From Bacilli bacterium (GTDB taxonomy: Bacteria > Bacillota_I > Bacilli_A > RF39 > UBA660), in assembly GCA_017435465.1 (NCBI GenBank), contig JAFSEX010000038.1:1-64000 (forward strand): a stretch of DNA of 64,000 nucleotides, read 5' to 3'. The notes under the pieces were generated by a model that had not been told where the DNA came from, searched no databases, and worked only from the letters and a program-made list of their open reading frames with translations. This document shows, one piece after another, positions 43,237 through 52,890 of the stretch. The translations under genes and the position numbers were made by a program. Every line of letters starts with the position of its first letter. The first letter of the stretch is position 1.

Positions 43237-45004
43237 AAATTTAAAAGATTTATATATTAATTTCTTTTTATCAAAAGAACATAAAAAATTAGAATCAGCT
43301 TCAGTAATTCCTGAAAATGATCCAACATGTTTATTTAATACTGCTGGGATGCAACCATTAATTCCATATTTAATGGGAGAAGTTCATCCACTTGGAACAC
43401 GTTTAACTAACTATCAAAAATGTTTTAGATTAACTGACTTAGATTCAGTAGGAGATAAAACTCATCATACATTCTTTGAAATGTTAGGAAACTGGTCTTT
43501 AGGTGATTATTTTAAAAAAGAATCAATTACATGGAGTTTTGAATTCTTAACTAAAGTATTAAATATCCCGGTTGAAAAACTTGCAGTAACTGTATTTAAA
43601 GGAAATGATGTAGTTCCTGCAGATAATGAGAGTGCTGAAATTTGGATGAGTTTAGGAATTCCAAAAGAAAGAATTAGCTTCTTAGGTGAAGAAGATAACT
43701 GGTGGGGTGCAGGTGAAACTGGTCCATGTGGTTCAGATACTGAAATCTTCTACTTTAGAAGTGATGAAGAAGCTCCATTGAAACATGATCCAGAAGATGA
43801 ACGCTGGGTAGAAATTTGGAATAACGTATTTATGCAATATGATAGACAAGCTGATGGCTCTATTATTTCATTATCTAAAAAGAATGTTGATACTGGTATG
43901 GGAGTAGAGCGAGTAACTGCAATATTAGAAAATGTTGATGATAATTATAAAACATCAATATGGAAAGATATAATTGAAAAAATAGAAGAAATTTCTAATA
44001 AAAGTTATGAAAATGAAGATGATGCTAAATGCATGAGAATTATTGCTGATCATATTCGTGCAATTGTAATAATTAGTGCGGATGATGCAAATATAGTTCC
44101 ATCAAATACTGATCAAGGCTATATTTTAAGAAGATTAATTAGAAGAATGATTAGATATGCTAAAAAATTAGAAATAGATGTTAATAGCGATTTTGATTTA
44201 GAAATTGCTAAAATGATTATTTCTAAATACGAAAAATATTATCCAGAAGTAGAACGTAATAAGACTAGAATTTTAGAAGTATTAGAAACAGAAAAAAACA
44301 AATTTTCTAAAACACTAGAAAAAGGATTAAAAGAATTTGTAAAAATTACTGAAATATTAAAAAAACAAAATATAAATTCAATTAATGGAAAAACTGCATT
44401 TAGATTATATGATACATTTGGGTTTCCAATTGAACTAACTGTTGAGTTAGCTTCAGAACAAAATATGAATGTAGATGTTAATGGATTTAATACTTGTTAT
44501 AAGGAACATCAAGATAAATCAAGAGCCGGATCTTCTCAAAAATTCAAAGGTGGAATGGCTGATCATTCTGAAATGAATGTAAAATACCATACAACTACAC
44601 ATTTACTTCATCAAGCATTAAAAGATGTATTAGGACCAGATGTAAATCAAAAAGGTTCAAACATTACACCAGAAAGATTAAGATTTGATTTTTCATATCC
44701 TACAAAAATGACTGATGAACAAAAGAAAAAAGTTGAAGATATTGTTAATCAAAAAATCTCAGAAGAATTAGATGTAATATGCGAAGAAATGAGTGTAGAA
44801 CAAGCTAAAGAGCAAGGTGCAGTTGGATTATTTACTAATAAATATGGTGATATTGTAAAAGTTTATTCAATTGGAAACTATTCAAAAGAAATATGTGGTG
44901 GACCACATGTTAACAATACAAAAGAACTTGGAACATTTAAAATTAAAAAAGAAGAAGCTGTTGGAGCAGGTGTAAGAAGAATTAAAGCAACCATTGAAAT
45001 TTGA
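43229..45004 (+). CDS. alaS: Alanine--tRNA ligase, short form ending after the editing domain
   Basis: 591 residues; usual bacterial AlaRS is about 870. The catalytic domain (AGMQPLIPYLMGEVHPLGTRLTNYQKCFR, HHTFFEMLGNWSLGDYF, DTGMGVERVTAIL), the tRNA-recognition helical domain and the editing domain (HTTTHLLHQAL with HxxxH, then ICGGPHVNNTKELGTFKI) are present. The chain stops right after GAGVRRIKATIE, so the C-terminal DHHA1/C-Ala oligomerisation domain is absent. The stop codon lies inside the next promoter, so this is not a window or assembly cut. It is controlled by the Ala T-box with GCT specifier upstream. Confidence 0.93.
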   Translation: MSKNLKDLYINFFLSKEHKKLESASVIPENDPTCLFNTAGMQPLIPYLMGEVHPLGTRLTNYQKCFRLTDLDSVGDKTHHTFFEMLGNWSLGDYFKKESITWSFEFLTKVLNIPVEKLAVTVFKGNDVVPADNESAEIWMSLGIPKERISFLGEEDNWWGAGETGPCGSDTEIFYFRSDEEAPLKHDPEDERWVEIWNNVFMQYDRQADGSIISLSKKNVDTGMGVERVTAILENVDDNYKTSIWKDIIEKIEEISNKSYENEDDAKCMRIIADHIRAIVIISADDANIVPSNTDQGYILRRLIRRMIRYAKKLEIDVNSDFDLEIAKMIISKYEKYYPEVERNKTRILEVLETEKNKFSKTLEKGLKEFVKITEILKKQNINSINGKTAFRLYDTFGFPIELTVELASEQNMNVDVNGFNTCYKEHQDKSRAGSSQKFKGGMADHSEMNVKYHTTTHLLHQALKDVLGPDVNQKGSNITPERLRFDFSYPTKMTDEQKKKVEDIVNQKISEELDVICEEMSVEQAKEQGAVGLFTNKYGDIVKVYSIGNYSKEICGGPHVNNTKELGTFKIKKEEAVGAGVRRIKATIEI

Positions 45005-45029
45005 CATTTTATTAAAAATGATGTATAAT
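45001..45029 (+). promoter_or_regulatory. Full-consensus SigA promoter
   Basis: TTGACA at 45001-45006, 17-base spacer, TATAAT at 45024-45029, overlapping the alaS stop codon. Both hexamers are perfect consensus. It drives the coiled-coil membrane protein. Confidence 0.85.
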
Positions 45030-45059
45030 ATCGTTCAAATTTAAAGGGGGAAATAGGGT

Positions 45060-46010
45060 ATGATAAATTTAAAAGAAAAAAGTATTGAAGAATTAACGAA
45101 TTTAGAAGTTAAATGTAAGGAAGCACAAAAATCAATATTTACTGATATTGCCAATTGCAAGAAAGATAGTCCTGAATATAATTTGTTAAAAACAGATTTT
45201 GAAAAATATGCAAAATTAGTGGTAGAAATTGAAAATGAAAAAAAACTAAGAAAAGAAAATGAAGAAAAAAAAGAAACTTTAAAAAAAGAAAACACTAAAA
45301 CTAAAAAAGAAAATGATGAAAAAGAAAAAAATGAGTCTAATGATTCTAAATCTGAAATTGAAAATGAAAAAGATTATAAAGAATATAAAGAGACATATAC
45401 TAAATTAATAGAGGAATTAAAAAAAACTAAAAAAATTGGAATTCCAAAAACAGTTTTAATTTTAGCTGCCGAAACTTTTGTTTCGGGGTTGTTTTGGACA
45501 CATGCCCCAATTATATTTTCAATTCTTGTTACTGTGGGATCAATTGCTCATATAGCAAGTAGAATTAAAAAAAGAATTGATTATGAAATAATAAGATCGG
45601 ATGCAAGATATTTAAAAAAAGAAATTGACAAATATGAAAACAAAGAGAAAAAGAAAGTAAGCACGCTTTCTAAACTAAAAGGATTATTTAATTTTAAAAC
45701 AGAAAAGAAAAAAAGAAATAGTATTAAATCAATAAAAAAAGAAATAAAAGCTAATAAAAATAAAAAAGATAACATAAATGAAGCAAAAACAATAAATGAA
45801 ACTGAAATCAAAAATCCAAAAACAACATCAGAAAAAATAGAAGAATTAAAAAATCTAAAACAAGAAGTAAATGAAATTTATGGATTAAAAAAAGATCAAA
45901 TTATTCAAGATAGAGTAAACGTAAGAGAAATTTGTAATTTCTATCATACAAATAATACTAATCCATCATATGCAAAAACTTCTAAAGAAAAAGTTATGGT
46001 TAAAAAGTAA
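45060..46010 (+). CDS. Hypothetical coiled-coil membrane protein
   Basis: 316 residues, extremely rich in Lys and Glu. Residues about 15-140 form a predicted long coiled coil (EKKLRKENEEKKETLKKE region). Then come one or two membrane helices (TVLILAAETFVSGLFWTHAPIIFSILVTVGSIAHIA, about 140-175), and a second charged coiled coil to near 285. A perfect-consensus promoter and an AAAGGGGGA site suggest strong expression. No enzyme motif is seen. A structural role at the membrane is a guess. Confidence 0.55.
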   Translation: MINLKEKSIEELTNLEVKCKEAQKSIFTDIANCKKDSPEYNLLKTDFEKYAKLVVEIENEKKLRKENEEKKETLKKENTKTKKENDEKEKNESNDSKSEIENEKDYKEYKETYTKLIEELKKTKKIGIPKTVLILAAETFVSGLFWTHAPIIFSILVTVGSIAHIASRIKKRIDYEIIRSDARYLKKEIDKYENKEKKKVSTLSKLKGLFNFKTEKKKRNSIKSIKKEIKANKNKKDNINEAKTINETEIKNPKTTSEKIEELKNLKQEVNEIYGLKKDQIIQDRVNVREICNFYHTNNTNPSYAKTSKEKVMVKK

Positions 46011-46030
46011 ATTAGACTAAATAAAGATTT

Positions 46031-46070
46031 AAAAACATTTGTAAATTAATTAATTTTACAAATGTTTTTT
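46031..46070 (+). terminator. Intrinsic terminator after the coiled-coil protein gene
   Basis: AAAAACATTTGTAAA pairs with TTTACAAATGTTTTT across an AT-rich loop, followed by T residues. Confidence 0.8.
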
Positions 46071-46090
46071 AGTTATTTAATAATATATTA

Positions 46091-46120
46091 TTGACACATA
46101 TGATATAATTAATATATAAC
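46091..46120 (+). promoter_or_regulatory. Probable promoter of nifJ
   Basis: TTGACA at 46091-46096 can be paired with TATATA (spacer 16) or TATAAC (spacer 18) at 46113-46120. A nearer TATAAT at 46104-46109 lies too close to that -35. Confidence 0.45.
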
Positions 46121-46139
46121 TTAGGACGGTGATTAATAT

Positions 46140-49100
46140 ATGAAAAAAATATATAAAACTATAGATGGTAATGAAGCTTGTGCTCTAAATTCATATTTAT
46201 TTACTGAACTTGCTTCAATATATCCAATAACTCCATCATCAACTATGGCAGAATGTGTAGATAGATGGAGTAGTGAAGGAAAGAAAAATATTTTTGGAGA
46301 TACAGTAAAGGTTGTTGAGATGCAATCAGAAGCAGGTGCAGCTGGAATGATGCACGGTTCATTGTCTTCAGGTGTACTATCTACAACTTATACAGCAAGT
46401 CAAGGACTTTTATTAATGATTCCAAATATGTATAAAATGGCTGGAGAATTATTACCAGGAGTAATTCATGTTGCGGCAAGATCAATTGCGACTCATGCAT
46501 TATCTATTTTAGGTGATCATCAAGATGTATATGCAACGCGTATGACTGGTTTTGCACTTCTTTCTTCATCGAATGTACAAGAAGCACATGATCTATCATT
46601 AATTGCTCATCTAGCATCATTAGAATCAGAAGTACCATTCTTACATTTCTTTGATGGATTTAGAACAAGTCATGAACTTCAAAAAATTGAAATCATAGGG
46701 GACGCGGATGCTAAAAAATTAGTTAATTATGAAGCAATTGAAAAGTTTAGAAACAAAGCATTAAATCCTAACAAACCAATAATTAAAGGTACAGCTCAAA
46801 ATGATGATATATATTTTCAAGCAACAGAAGTAAGAAATAAATATTACTATAATGTTTCAAATATAGTTGAAAATTACATGGAAAGATTATCAACTATTAC
46901 AGGTAGAAGATATATGCCATTTGATTACTATGGAGATAAAAATGCAACTAAAATAATTGTTGCAATGGGAAGTGTTTGTGAAACAATTAAAGAAACTATT
47001 GATTATCTAAATAAAAATGGTGAAAAATTAGGATTAATAATTGTTCGTTTATATAGACCTTTCTCTAGTAATCATTTACTTAAAGTTTTACCAAATAGTG
47101 TTAAAAAAATAGCAGTATTAGATAGAACCAAAGAAGCGGGAAGTATTGGCGAACCATTGTATCTTGACGTTGTTAGTGCACTAAAAGATAAAAATATAGA
47201 AATACTAGGTGGAAGATATGGATTATCTAGTAAAAATACATCTCCAAAAGAAATAAAAGCAGTATTTGATTTTCTAGATTCAAAAGATAGATTTAATGGA
47301 TTTACAGTTGGAATAAATGATGATGTATCAAATCTAAGTATAAATGTTGATGATACTTTTAAAATAGATACAAATGATATAAGTTTTCTAATTTACGGAT
47401 ATGGTTCAGATGGTATGATAAGTGCCTCAAAAGATATTTTAAAAATTGTTGGAAATAATACTAAAAATTATATACAAGGATATTTTCAATATGATTCTAA
47501 AAAATCTGGAGGATTTACAAAAAGCCATTTAAGATTTTCAAATGATAAAATTAGAAGTACATATTATGTAGATAATCCTGATTTAGTAGTATGTTCTAAA
47601 GAAAGTTATATTCATAAGTTTGATATGTTAAATAATATTAAAGATGGGGGAATATTCTTACTTAATACTGCTTCTTTAGAATCTGAAATAAACGATATTT
47701 TACCTGATAATGTTAAAAAAATAATTAAAGATAAAAATCTTAGATTTTATATTATAAATGCTCATGAACTTGCAAGAAGAAATAATTTAAATAATAAAAT
47801 CAGTACAGTTATGGAAAGTGCAATTTTTAAAATTACTAATATGTTAGATTATAATTTTGTAAAAGATGAAATGAAAAAATCTATAACTGAAAAGTATTCT
47901 AAAAAAAGTATGGAAATTGTAGAAAATAATAATAACTTAATTGATATAACTGAAGACAATATTATTTTAATTGATAATAATACATTGGATTACAAATATA
48001 TGGAAGTAAAAGAAAATTTAGATCCATTTACAATTATGAATAATCAGTTAGGAGATAAATTATCAACATCAACTTTTGAAAATAGAGCTGATGGATCATT
48101 TGAAGTTGGAACTTCAAAAAAAGAAAAAAGAGGTGCATCAGATACTGTACCTTGTTGGATAAAAGAAAATTGTATTGAATGTAATCAATGTAGTTTAGTA
48201 TGTCCACATGCAGTTATTAGACCATATATTTTAGATGACGAAGAGTTCGATAAATTACCAATCGATATGAAAGAAAATAGTTTAGATATGATTGGTAAAG
48301 ATATGAGTGATTATAAATTTAAACTTGGAATATCTGTTTTAGATTGTACTGGGTGCGGGTTGTGTGAAAGTGTATGTCCAGGTAAAAAAGGTGAAAAAGC
48401 AATAAAAATGGTTTCATTACAAGAAGAACTAAACAAAAAAACAGATAAAGAAAGTGAATATTTAGTTAATAACATTAAAGAAAAAGATCTATTAAATCCA
48501 TATACAATTAGAGGAAGTCAATTCAAGAAACCAAAATTTGAATTTTCTGGAGCATGCGCAGGATGCGGGGAAACTGCATACATTAAATTACTAACTCAAT
48601 TATTTGGAGATAGATTGATTATTGCAAACGCAACAGGTTGTTCATCAATATATGGAGCAAGTGCACCATCAACTCCATATAGTATTCCTTGGGCAAATTC
48701 CTTATTTGAAGATAATGCTGAATTCGGTTATGGAATTTTAATGGGTAATAATATAATTAGAAATCGTATTAAAAATATTATGGAAAATAATTTAAATAAT
48801 ATTGACGATTATAATAATTCATTATTTGTAAAATGGTTAGAAAATATGAATTCATATAATATTACAAAAAATGTATATGAAAAATTAGATTATAATAAAT
48901 TACCTAAAGAATTAGTTGATTTAAAAGAATATATTCCATATAGAAGTGTATGGTGTCTTGGTGGAGATGGTTGGGCTTACGATATTGGCTTTAGTGGTAT
49001 AGACCATGTTTTATCTACAAATGATAAAGCTAAAATCTTAATACTTGATACTGAAGTATACTCTAATACAGGAGGGCAAGCATCGAAATCTAGTAGAGTA

Positions 49101-49577
49101 GGTGCAGTTGCAAAATTTGCAACTTCTGGTAAAAAAACTATGAAAAAAGATATGGTAAAAATTGCACTATCTTATCCTCATGTTTATGTCGGAACAATAA
49201 GTTTAGGTGCAAATATGGCACAAGCAATAAAAGTTATGAAAGAAGCAGAAGAATATGATGGACCAGCAATCATCATCGCATACGCACCATGTATTTCACA
49301 CGGTATTAAAGGTGGAATGAATAATAGCTTACTTGAAAGTGAATTAGCTGTAGAATGTGGATATTTCCCATTAATAAGATATAATCCAATTGATAAAAAA
49401 TTTATATTAGACTATAAAGAACCTAACTTTGAATTATTTGAAGAATTCTTAAATAACGAAACAAGATATTCAATGTTAAAAGCTGTAAATAAAAAAAGTG
49501 CAAATGAATTATTAAAACAAAATAAATTAGATGCAATTAATAGATTTAATTATTATAAAGAATTAAGCGAAAAATAA
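46140..49577 (+). CDS. nifJ: Pyruvate:ferredoxin (flavodoxin) oxidoreductase
   Basis: 1145 residues, the single-chain form with all domains. The N-terminal domain has YPITPSSTMAE and TYTASQGLLLMIPNMYKMAGE. Two [4Fe-4S] ferredoxin motifs lie near residues 678-691 (CIECNQCSLVCPH) and 736-747 (CTGCGLCESVC). The C-terminal thiamine diphosphate domain has CAGCGETAY and GDGWAYDIGFSGIDH. It turns pyruvate and CoA into acetyl-CoA and CO2 with reduced ferredoxin. With acetate kinase at 50733 this gives ATP from pyruvate and marks an anaerobic, fermentative cell. The enzyme is oxygen-sensitive. Confidence 0.95.
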   Translation: MKKIYKTIDGNEACALNSYLFTELASIYPITPSSTMAECVDRWSSEGKKNIFGDTVKVVEMQSEAGAAGMMHGSLSSGVLSTTYTASQGLLLMIPNMYKMAGELLPGVIHVAARSIATHALSILGDHQDVYATRMTGFALLSSSNVQEAHDLSLIAHLASLESEVPFLHFFDGFRTSHELQKIEIIGDADAKKLVNYEAIEKFRNKALNPNKPIIKGTAQNDDIYFQATEVRNKYYYNVSNIVENYMERLSTITGRRYMPFDYYGDKNATKIIVAMGSVCETIKETIDYLNKNGEKLGLIIVRLYRPFSSNHLLKVLPNSVKKIAVLDRTKEAGSIGEPLYLDVVSALKDKNIEILGGRYGLSSKNTSPKEIKAVFDFLDSKDRFNGFTVGINDDVSNLSINVDDTFKIDTNDISFLIYGYGSDGMISASKDILKIVGNNTKNYIQGYFQYDSKKSGGFTKSHLRFSNDKIRSTYYVDNPDLVVCSKESYIHKFDMLNNIKDGGIFLLNTASLESEINDILPDNVKKIIKDKNLRFYIINAHELARRNNLNNKISTVMESAIFKITNMLDYNFVKDEMKKSITEKYSKKSMEIVENNNNLIDITEDNIILIDNNTLDYKYMEVKENLDPFTIMNNQLGDKLSTSTFENRADGSFEVGTSKKEKRGASDTVPCWIKENCIECNQCSLVCPHAVIRPYILDDEEFDKLPIDMKENSLDMIGKDMSDYKFKLGISVLDCTGCGLCESVCPGKKGEKAIKMVSLQEELNKKTDKESEYLVNNIKEKDLLNPYTIRGSQFKKPKFEFSGACAGCGETAYIKLLTQLFGDRLIIANATGCSSIYGASAPSTPYSIPWANSLFEDNAEFGYGILMGNNIIRNRIKNIMENNLNNIDDYNNSLFVKWLENMNSYNITKNVYEKLDYNKLPKELVDLKEYIPYRSVWCLGGDGWAYDIGFSGIDHVLSTNDKAKILILDTEVYSNTGGQASKSSRVGAVAKFATSGKKTMKKDMVKIALSYPHVYVGTISLGANMAQAIKVMKEAEEYDGPAIIIAYAPCISHGIKGGMNNSLLESELAVECGYFPLIRYNPIDKKFILDYKEPNFELFEEFLNNETRYSMLKAVNKKSANELLKQNKLDAINRFNYYKELSEK

Positions 49578-49586
49578 AGTGTTTTT

Positions 49587-49626
49587 AAAAACTCCTTTCA
49601 AATAATATATTGAAAGGAGTTTTTTA
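49587..49626 (+). terminator. Strong terminator of nifJ holding the next gene's ribosome site
   Basis: AAAAACTCCTTTCAA at 49587-49601 pairs perfectly with its complement at 49610-49624. The right arm contains AAAGGAG, the ribosome site of the gene starting at 49627. Confidence 0.85.
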
Positions 49627-50613
49627 ATGAGTAAAATATTAGAAAAAAAATTAGAAAATGTAAAAATAGAATATTTTCTGTCAAATGATGTAGCATTCAA
49701 AACATTTTTTAGAAAAAATACTGGTATGTTAAAAAAAGTAATAAGTATGTCAACAAAAATAAAAGAAAGTGAAATTAAAAAAATGACAATATTAAATTCA
49801 GAACTAATAAAAGATACACTAGATGATAAATTAGGAATACTAGATCTATTAGTGGAGATAAATGATGAAAAGCAAATAAATATTGAAATGCAAAATGTAG
49901 ATAAAAATAATATGCCAGAAAGACTAGAATATTATTTATCAAAAAAATATGTAGAAAATATACAAAAAGGAGAAGATTATGCAAAACTAAAACATGTATA
50001 TGGAATATATTTTTTAAATTATGATGATAAAAATTATCCAAACTTCTATTCAATAATTGAAAATTATGATACAATAAACAAGGAGTTAATCAAAACAGTA
50101 AAGACACCAATTATTTACAATTTATCTAAAATAAATGAAATTGATAATTATCATTTTACAGAAGAAGAAAAAGACATACTAAGATTTATAAAAACTAAAA
50201 AAGAAAGTGAGTTGAAAAGTATGGCAAAAAAAAGAATAAGTTTAGATGAGGCCATGAGACAACTACAAGAAATAAATGCAGATGATGAATTGAAAACTTT
50301 ATTGTTTTATGCAGAGAAGAAAAGATTAGATGAATTAAGTGACCAAAAATATAAGGAAAGAATAATAAAAGAACAAAAAGCAGCAATAAAGGAAAGAAAT
50401 AAGGCATTCCAAAAAAGGGATGAGGCATTTCAAAAAAGAGATGAGGCATTTCAAAAAAGGGATGAGGCAATAAAACTAGTACAAAATATGAAAGAAGCGC
50501 AATTGAAAAATGTTATAAATATGTTAAATGATAATTTAGATATAAATATAATATCTAAATATACTAATTTAACTGTTGATGAAATATTGAAAATAAAAAA
50601 ATCAAACACATAA
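49627..50613 (+). CDS. Rpn/PDDEXK_2 family nuclease (putative transposase-like)
   Basis: 328 residues. The N-terminal PD-(D/E)XK_2 domain (about 10-200) has FLSNDVAFKTFF, the catalytic D-x(n)-ExQ region LLVEINDEKQINIEMQNVDK and ERLEYYLSKKYVENIQKGEDYAKLKHVYGIYFLN. This matches recombination-promoting nuclease/PDDEXK-family transposase proteins. The C-terminal part is helical and includes a heptad-like repeat FQKRDEA, encoded by a 21-bp tandem repeat at about 50402-50465. Its AAAGGAG lies inside the nifJ terminator stem, so translation may be low when the full hairpin forms. These genes are often copied within genomes. Confidence 0.85.
   Translation: MSKILEKKLENVKIEYFLSNDVAFKTFFRKNTGMLKKVISMSTKIKESEIKKMTILNSELIKDTLDDKLGILDLLVEINDEKQINIEMQNVDKNNMPERLEYYLSKKYVENIQKGEDYAKLKHVYGIYFLNYDDKNYPNFYSIIENYDTINKELIKTVKTPIIYNLSKINEIDNYHFTEEEKDILRFIKTKKESELKSMAKKRISLDEAMRQLQEINADDELKTLLFYAEKKRLDELSDQKYKERIIKEQKAAIKERNKAFQKRDEAFQKRDEAFQKRDEAIKLVQNMKEAQLKNVINMLNDNLDINIISKYTNLTVDEILKIKKSNT
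50402..50469 (+). repeat. 21-bp tandem repeat within the Rpn-like gene
   Basis: About three units of GATGAGGCATTTCAAAAAAG-type sequence encode KRDEAFQ repeats. Unit length is a multiple of three, so copy changes would keep the frame and only vary a coiled-coil spacer. Confidence 0.85.
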
Positions 50614-50630
50614 TTTATATGTGTTTTTAT
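50604..50630 (+). terminator. Intrinsic terminator after the Rpn-like gene
   Basis: AAACACATA at 50604-50612 pairs with TATGTGTTT at 50618-50626, followed by T residues. Confidence 0.8.
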
Positions 50631-50732
50631 TTATTTTATTGTAAAATTTAGTGTTTATTGCGGTTTTTTTGGCAATTTAATGTAATTTTTATTAATTTAT
50701 AGTATAATATTTGTGTTAGAAAGAGGGATTTT

Positions 50733-51911
50733 ATGAAAATAATATCAATTAATGCAGGAAGTTCTTCCTTAAAATTTAGTTTATTTAATATGGATAATCA
50801 AGAATGTATAGCATCTGGTTATTTTGAAAGAGTAGGTATAAATGGAAGTTTTTATACAATCAAATATAATGGAGAAAAAATAAAAGAAGAAATTGAAATG
50901 CCAAATCATACAGTGGCAGTAGAAGTTTTATTAGATAGATTAATTTCACTTGGAATTATTTCTAGTCTAGATGAAATTGATGGTGTTGGACATCGTTTAG
51001 TACATGGTGCAGATAAATATAATAAGTCTGTAATTATTACTGATGAAGTTGTTGAAGATTTACGCAAATTCTCAGATTTAGCACCACTTCATAATCCAGC
51101 AAATATTCTAGGAGTTGAAGCTGTTAAAAAAGCATTACCAAATGTACCAATGGTTGGTGTATTCGATACTGCATTTCATCAAACAATGGATAAAACAAGA
51201 TTTATTTATCCAGTACCTTATGAATGGTATACAAAATATGGAGTTAGAAAATATGGATTCCATGGAACTAGTCATTGCTATGTAAGTAAACAAGTAGAAA
51301 AAATACTTGGTAAAAAAGATTATAAAGCAATTATTTGTCATATCGGAAGTGGTGGAAGTATTTCTGCTGTTATGAATGGTAAATGTATTGATACAACAAT
51401 GGGATTTACACCACTACCTGGTATAATGATGGGAACTCGTTCTGGTGATATCGATCCATCTATTATTCCATTTGTAATGGAAAAAGAAAATAAAACAATT
51501 ACTGAAGTTATGAATGACTTAAATAAAAATTCTGGATTTTTAGGAATTAGTCAAGAATTTAGTGATTGCCGTGACATTGAAGATGGAGTTAAAGCGGGTA
51601 ATGAATTATGTAAATTAGCTTTAGATAAATATGTTCAAACTATTGTAAATTACATCGCAACATATTATGTTGAACTTGAAGGTGCAGATATGATTTGTTT
51701 CACTGCTGGTGTTGGTGAAAATGGTGTACAAGTAAGAGAAATGGTTATGAATAAACTTAAAGTTTTAGGTGTAGAAATAGACGCGGAAGCAAATAAAACA
51801 AGAGGAGAAGTAAAACAAATTACACTTCCAACTTCTAAAATTGCTTGTTATATAATACCAACTAATGAAGAACTTATGATAGCACAAGATACATTTGATT
51901 TAATTAAATAG
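50733..51911 (+). CDS. ackA: Acetate kinase
   Basis: 392 residues, standard length. It makes ATP and acetate from acetyl phosphate and ADP. SINAGSSSLKFSLF is the N-terminal nucleotide motif; GVGHRLVHGADKY, VGVFDTAFHQTM, KYGFHGTSHCYV, CHIGSGGSISAVMNGKCIDTTMGFTPLPGIMMGTRSGDIDP and CFTAGVGENGVQVR are all conserved family blocks. It has its own TATAAT at 50703-50708 and follows a terminator. With nifJ it forms the energy-yielding end of pyruvate fermentation; a phosphotransacetylase gene is not in this window. Confidence 0.95.
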   Translation: MKIISINAGSSSLKFSLFNMDNQECIASGYFERVGINGSFYTIKYNGEKIKEEIEMPNHTVAVEVLLDRLISLGIISSLDEIDGVGHRLVHGADKYNKSVIITDEVVEDLRKFSDLAPLHNPANILGVEAVKKALPNVPMVGVFDTAFHQTMDKTRFIYPVPYEWYTKYGVRKYGFHGTSHCYVSKQVEKILGKKDYKAIICHIGSGGSISAVMNGKCIDTTMGFTPLPGIMMGTRSGDIDPSIIPFVMEKENKTITEVMNDLNKNSGFLGISQEFSDCRDIEDGVKAGNELCKLALDKYVQTIVNYIATYYVELEGADMICFTAGVGENGVQVREMVMNKLKVLGVEIDAEANKTRGEVKQITLPTSKIACYIIPTNEELMIAQDTFDLIK

Positions 51912-51924
51912 TCAGAGTGATAAT

Positions 51925-52890
51925 ATGAGTATATTTAAAGAAATATATAAAGAAATTAAAAAATACGATAAAATAGTTATTGCAAGACATCAAAGAGTTG
52001 ACCCAGATGCCCTTGCAAGCGAGCTTGCTTTAAAACAGTTAATTTTAAATACATTTCCGAATAAAAAAGTGTATGCAGTAGGTGTAGGTGCATCTAAATT
52101 TAGATATATGGGACAATTAGATAAATTAACTGATGATATGTATAAAAATTCATTGCTTATCGTATTGGATACTCCAGATAAAAAAAGAGTAGATATAGAT
52201 GATTTAGATAAATTTGAAAAAACAATAAAAATTGATCATCATCCTTTTGTAGAAAAATTTTGTGATATAGAATACATTGATGAAGATGCATCTTCAACTT
52301 GTGAAATAATTTTAGAATTTATATATAATACAAAATTTAATCTTGATATAAGAAGTGCAGAACTATTATTTCAAGGAGTGGTATCAGACACAAACAGATT
52401 TACTACAATAAATACATCTTCCAAAACATTTGATTTAATAAAAAGACTTATTGATGAAACAAATATAGATTTTTCAAGTCTTTATGATAATTTATATGCT
52501 AGACCACTATCAGAAATTAGATTAGAAGGCTATATTGCTCAGAATTTAATTGTTACTGAAAATGGGCTTGGGTATATAAAACTTACTGATGATGTAATAA
52601 GAGAATTTTCAGTAGATTCAGCAAGCCCAGGAAATATGATAAATAATTTTAATTATATTAATGAAATTTTAGTTTGGGCATTTGTTTCAGAAGACAAAAA
52701 AAACAATATTAAAAGAATAACTATTAGATCAAGAGGTCCAAAAATTAATGATGTGGCTTCAAAACACAATGGTGGAGGACACGAAAGAGCAAGTGGTGCT
52801 AGAGTAGAAACTTTTGAAGAAGCTGATATTTTGCTTAAAGAATTAGATGATTTATGCAAGACTTATAGGAGTGAGAAAAATGAAAATTAG
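51925..52890 (+). CDS. nrnA: DHH/DHHA1 phosphoesterase (NrnA-like)
   Basis: 321 residues. DHH-family motifs are RHQRVDPDALAS, LIVLDTPDKKRVD and KIDHHPFVEKF, then the C-terminal DHHA1 motif with HNGGGHERASGARV. NrnA-type enzymes degrade nano-RNA and pAp and can cleave c-di-AMP products. It follows ackA by 13 bases and overlaps engB by 11. Specific substrate cannot be separated from related c-di-AMP phosphodiesterases, but the lack of membrane and GGDEF-like parts rules out GdpP. Confidence 0.85.
   Translation: MSIFKEIYKEIKKYDKIVIARHQRVDPDALASELALKQLILNTFPNKKVYAVGVGASKFRYMGQLDKLTDDMYKNSLLIVLDTPDKKRVDIDDLDKFEKTIKIDHHPFVEKFCDIEYIDEDASSTCEIILEFIYNTKFNLDIRSAELLFQGVVSDTNRFTTINTSSKTFDLIKRLIDETNIDFSSLYDNLYARPLSEIRLEGYIAQNLIVTENGLGYIKLTDDVIREFSVDSASPGNMINNFNYINEILVWAFVSEDKKNNIKRITIRSRGPKINDVASKHNGGGHERASGARVETFEEADILLKELDDLCKTYRSEKNEN

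Noticed and set aside
50195-50470. Minus-strand frame with repeated Pro/His/Phe motifs
   Set aside because: It is the complement of the 21-bp repeat in the Rpn-like gene and has no start signals.
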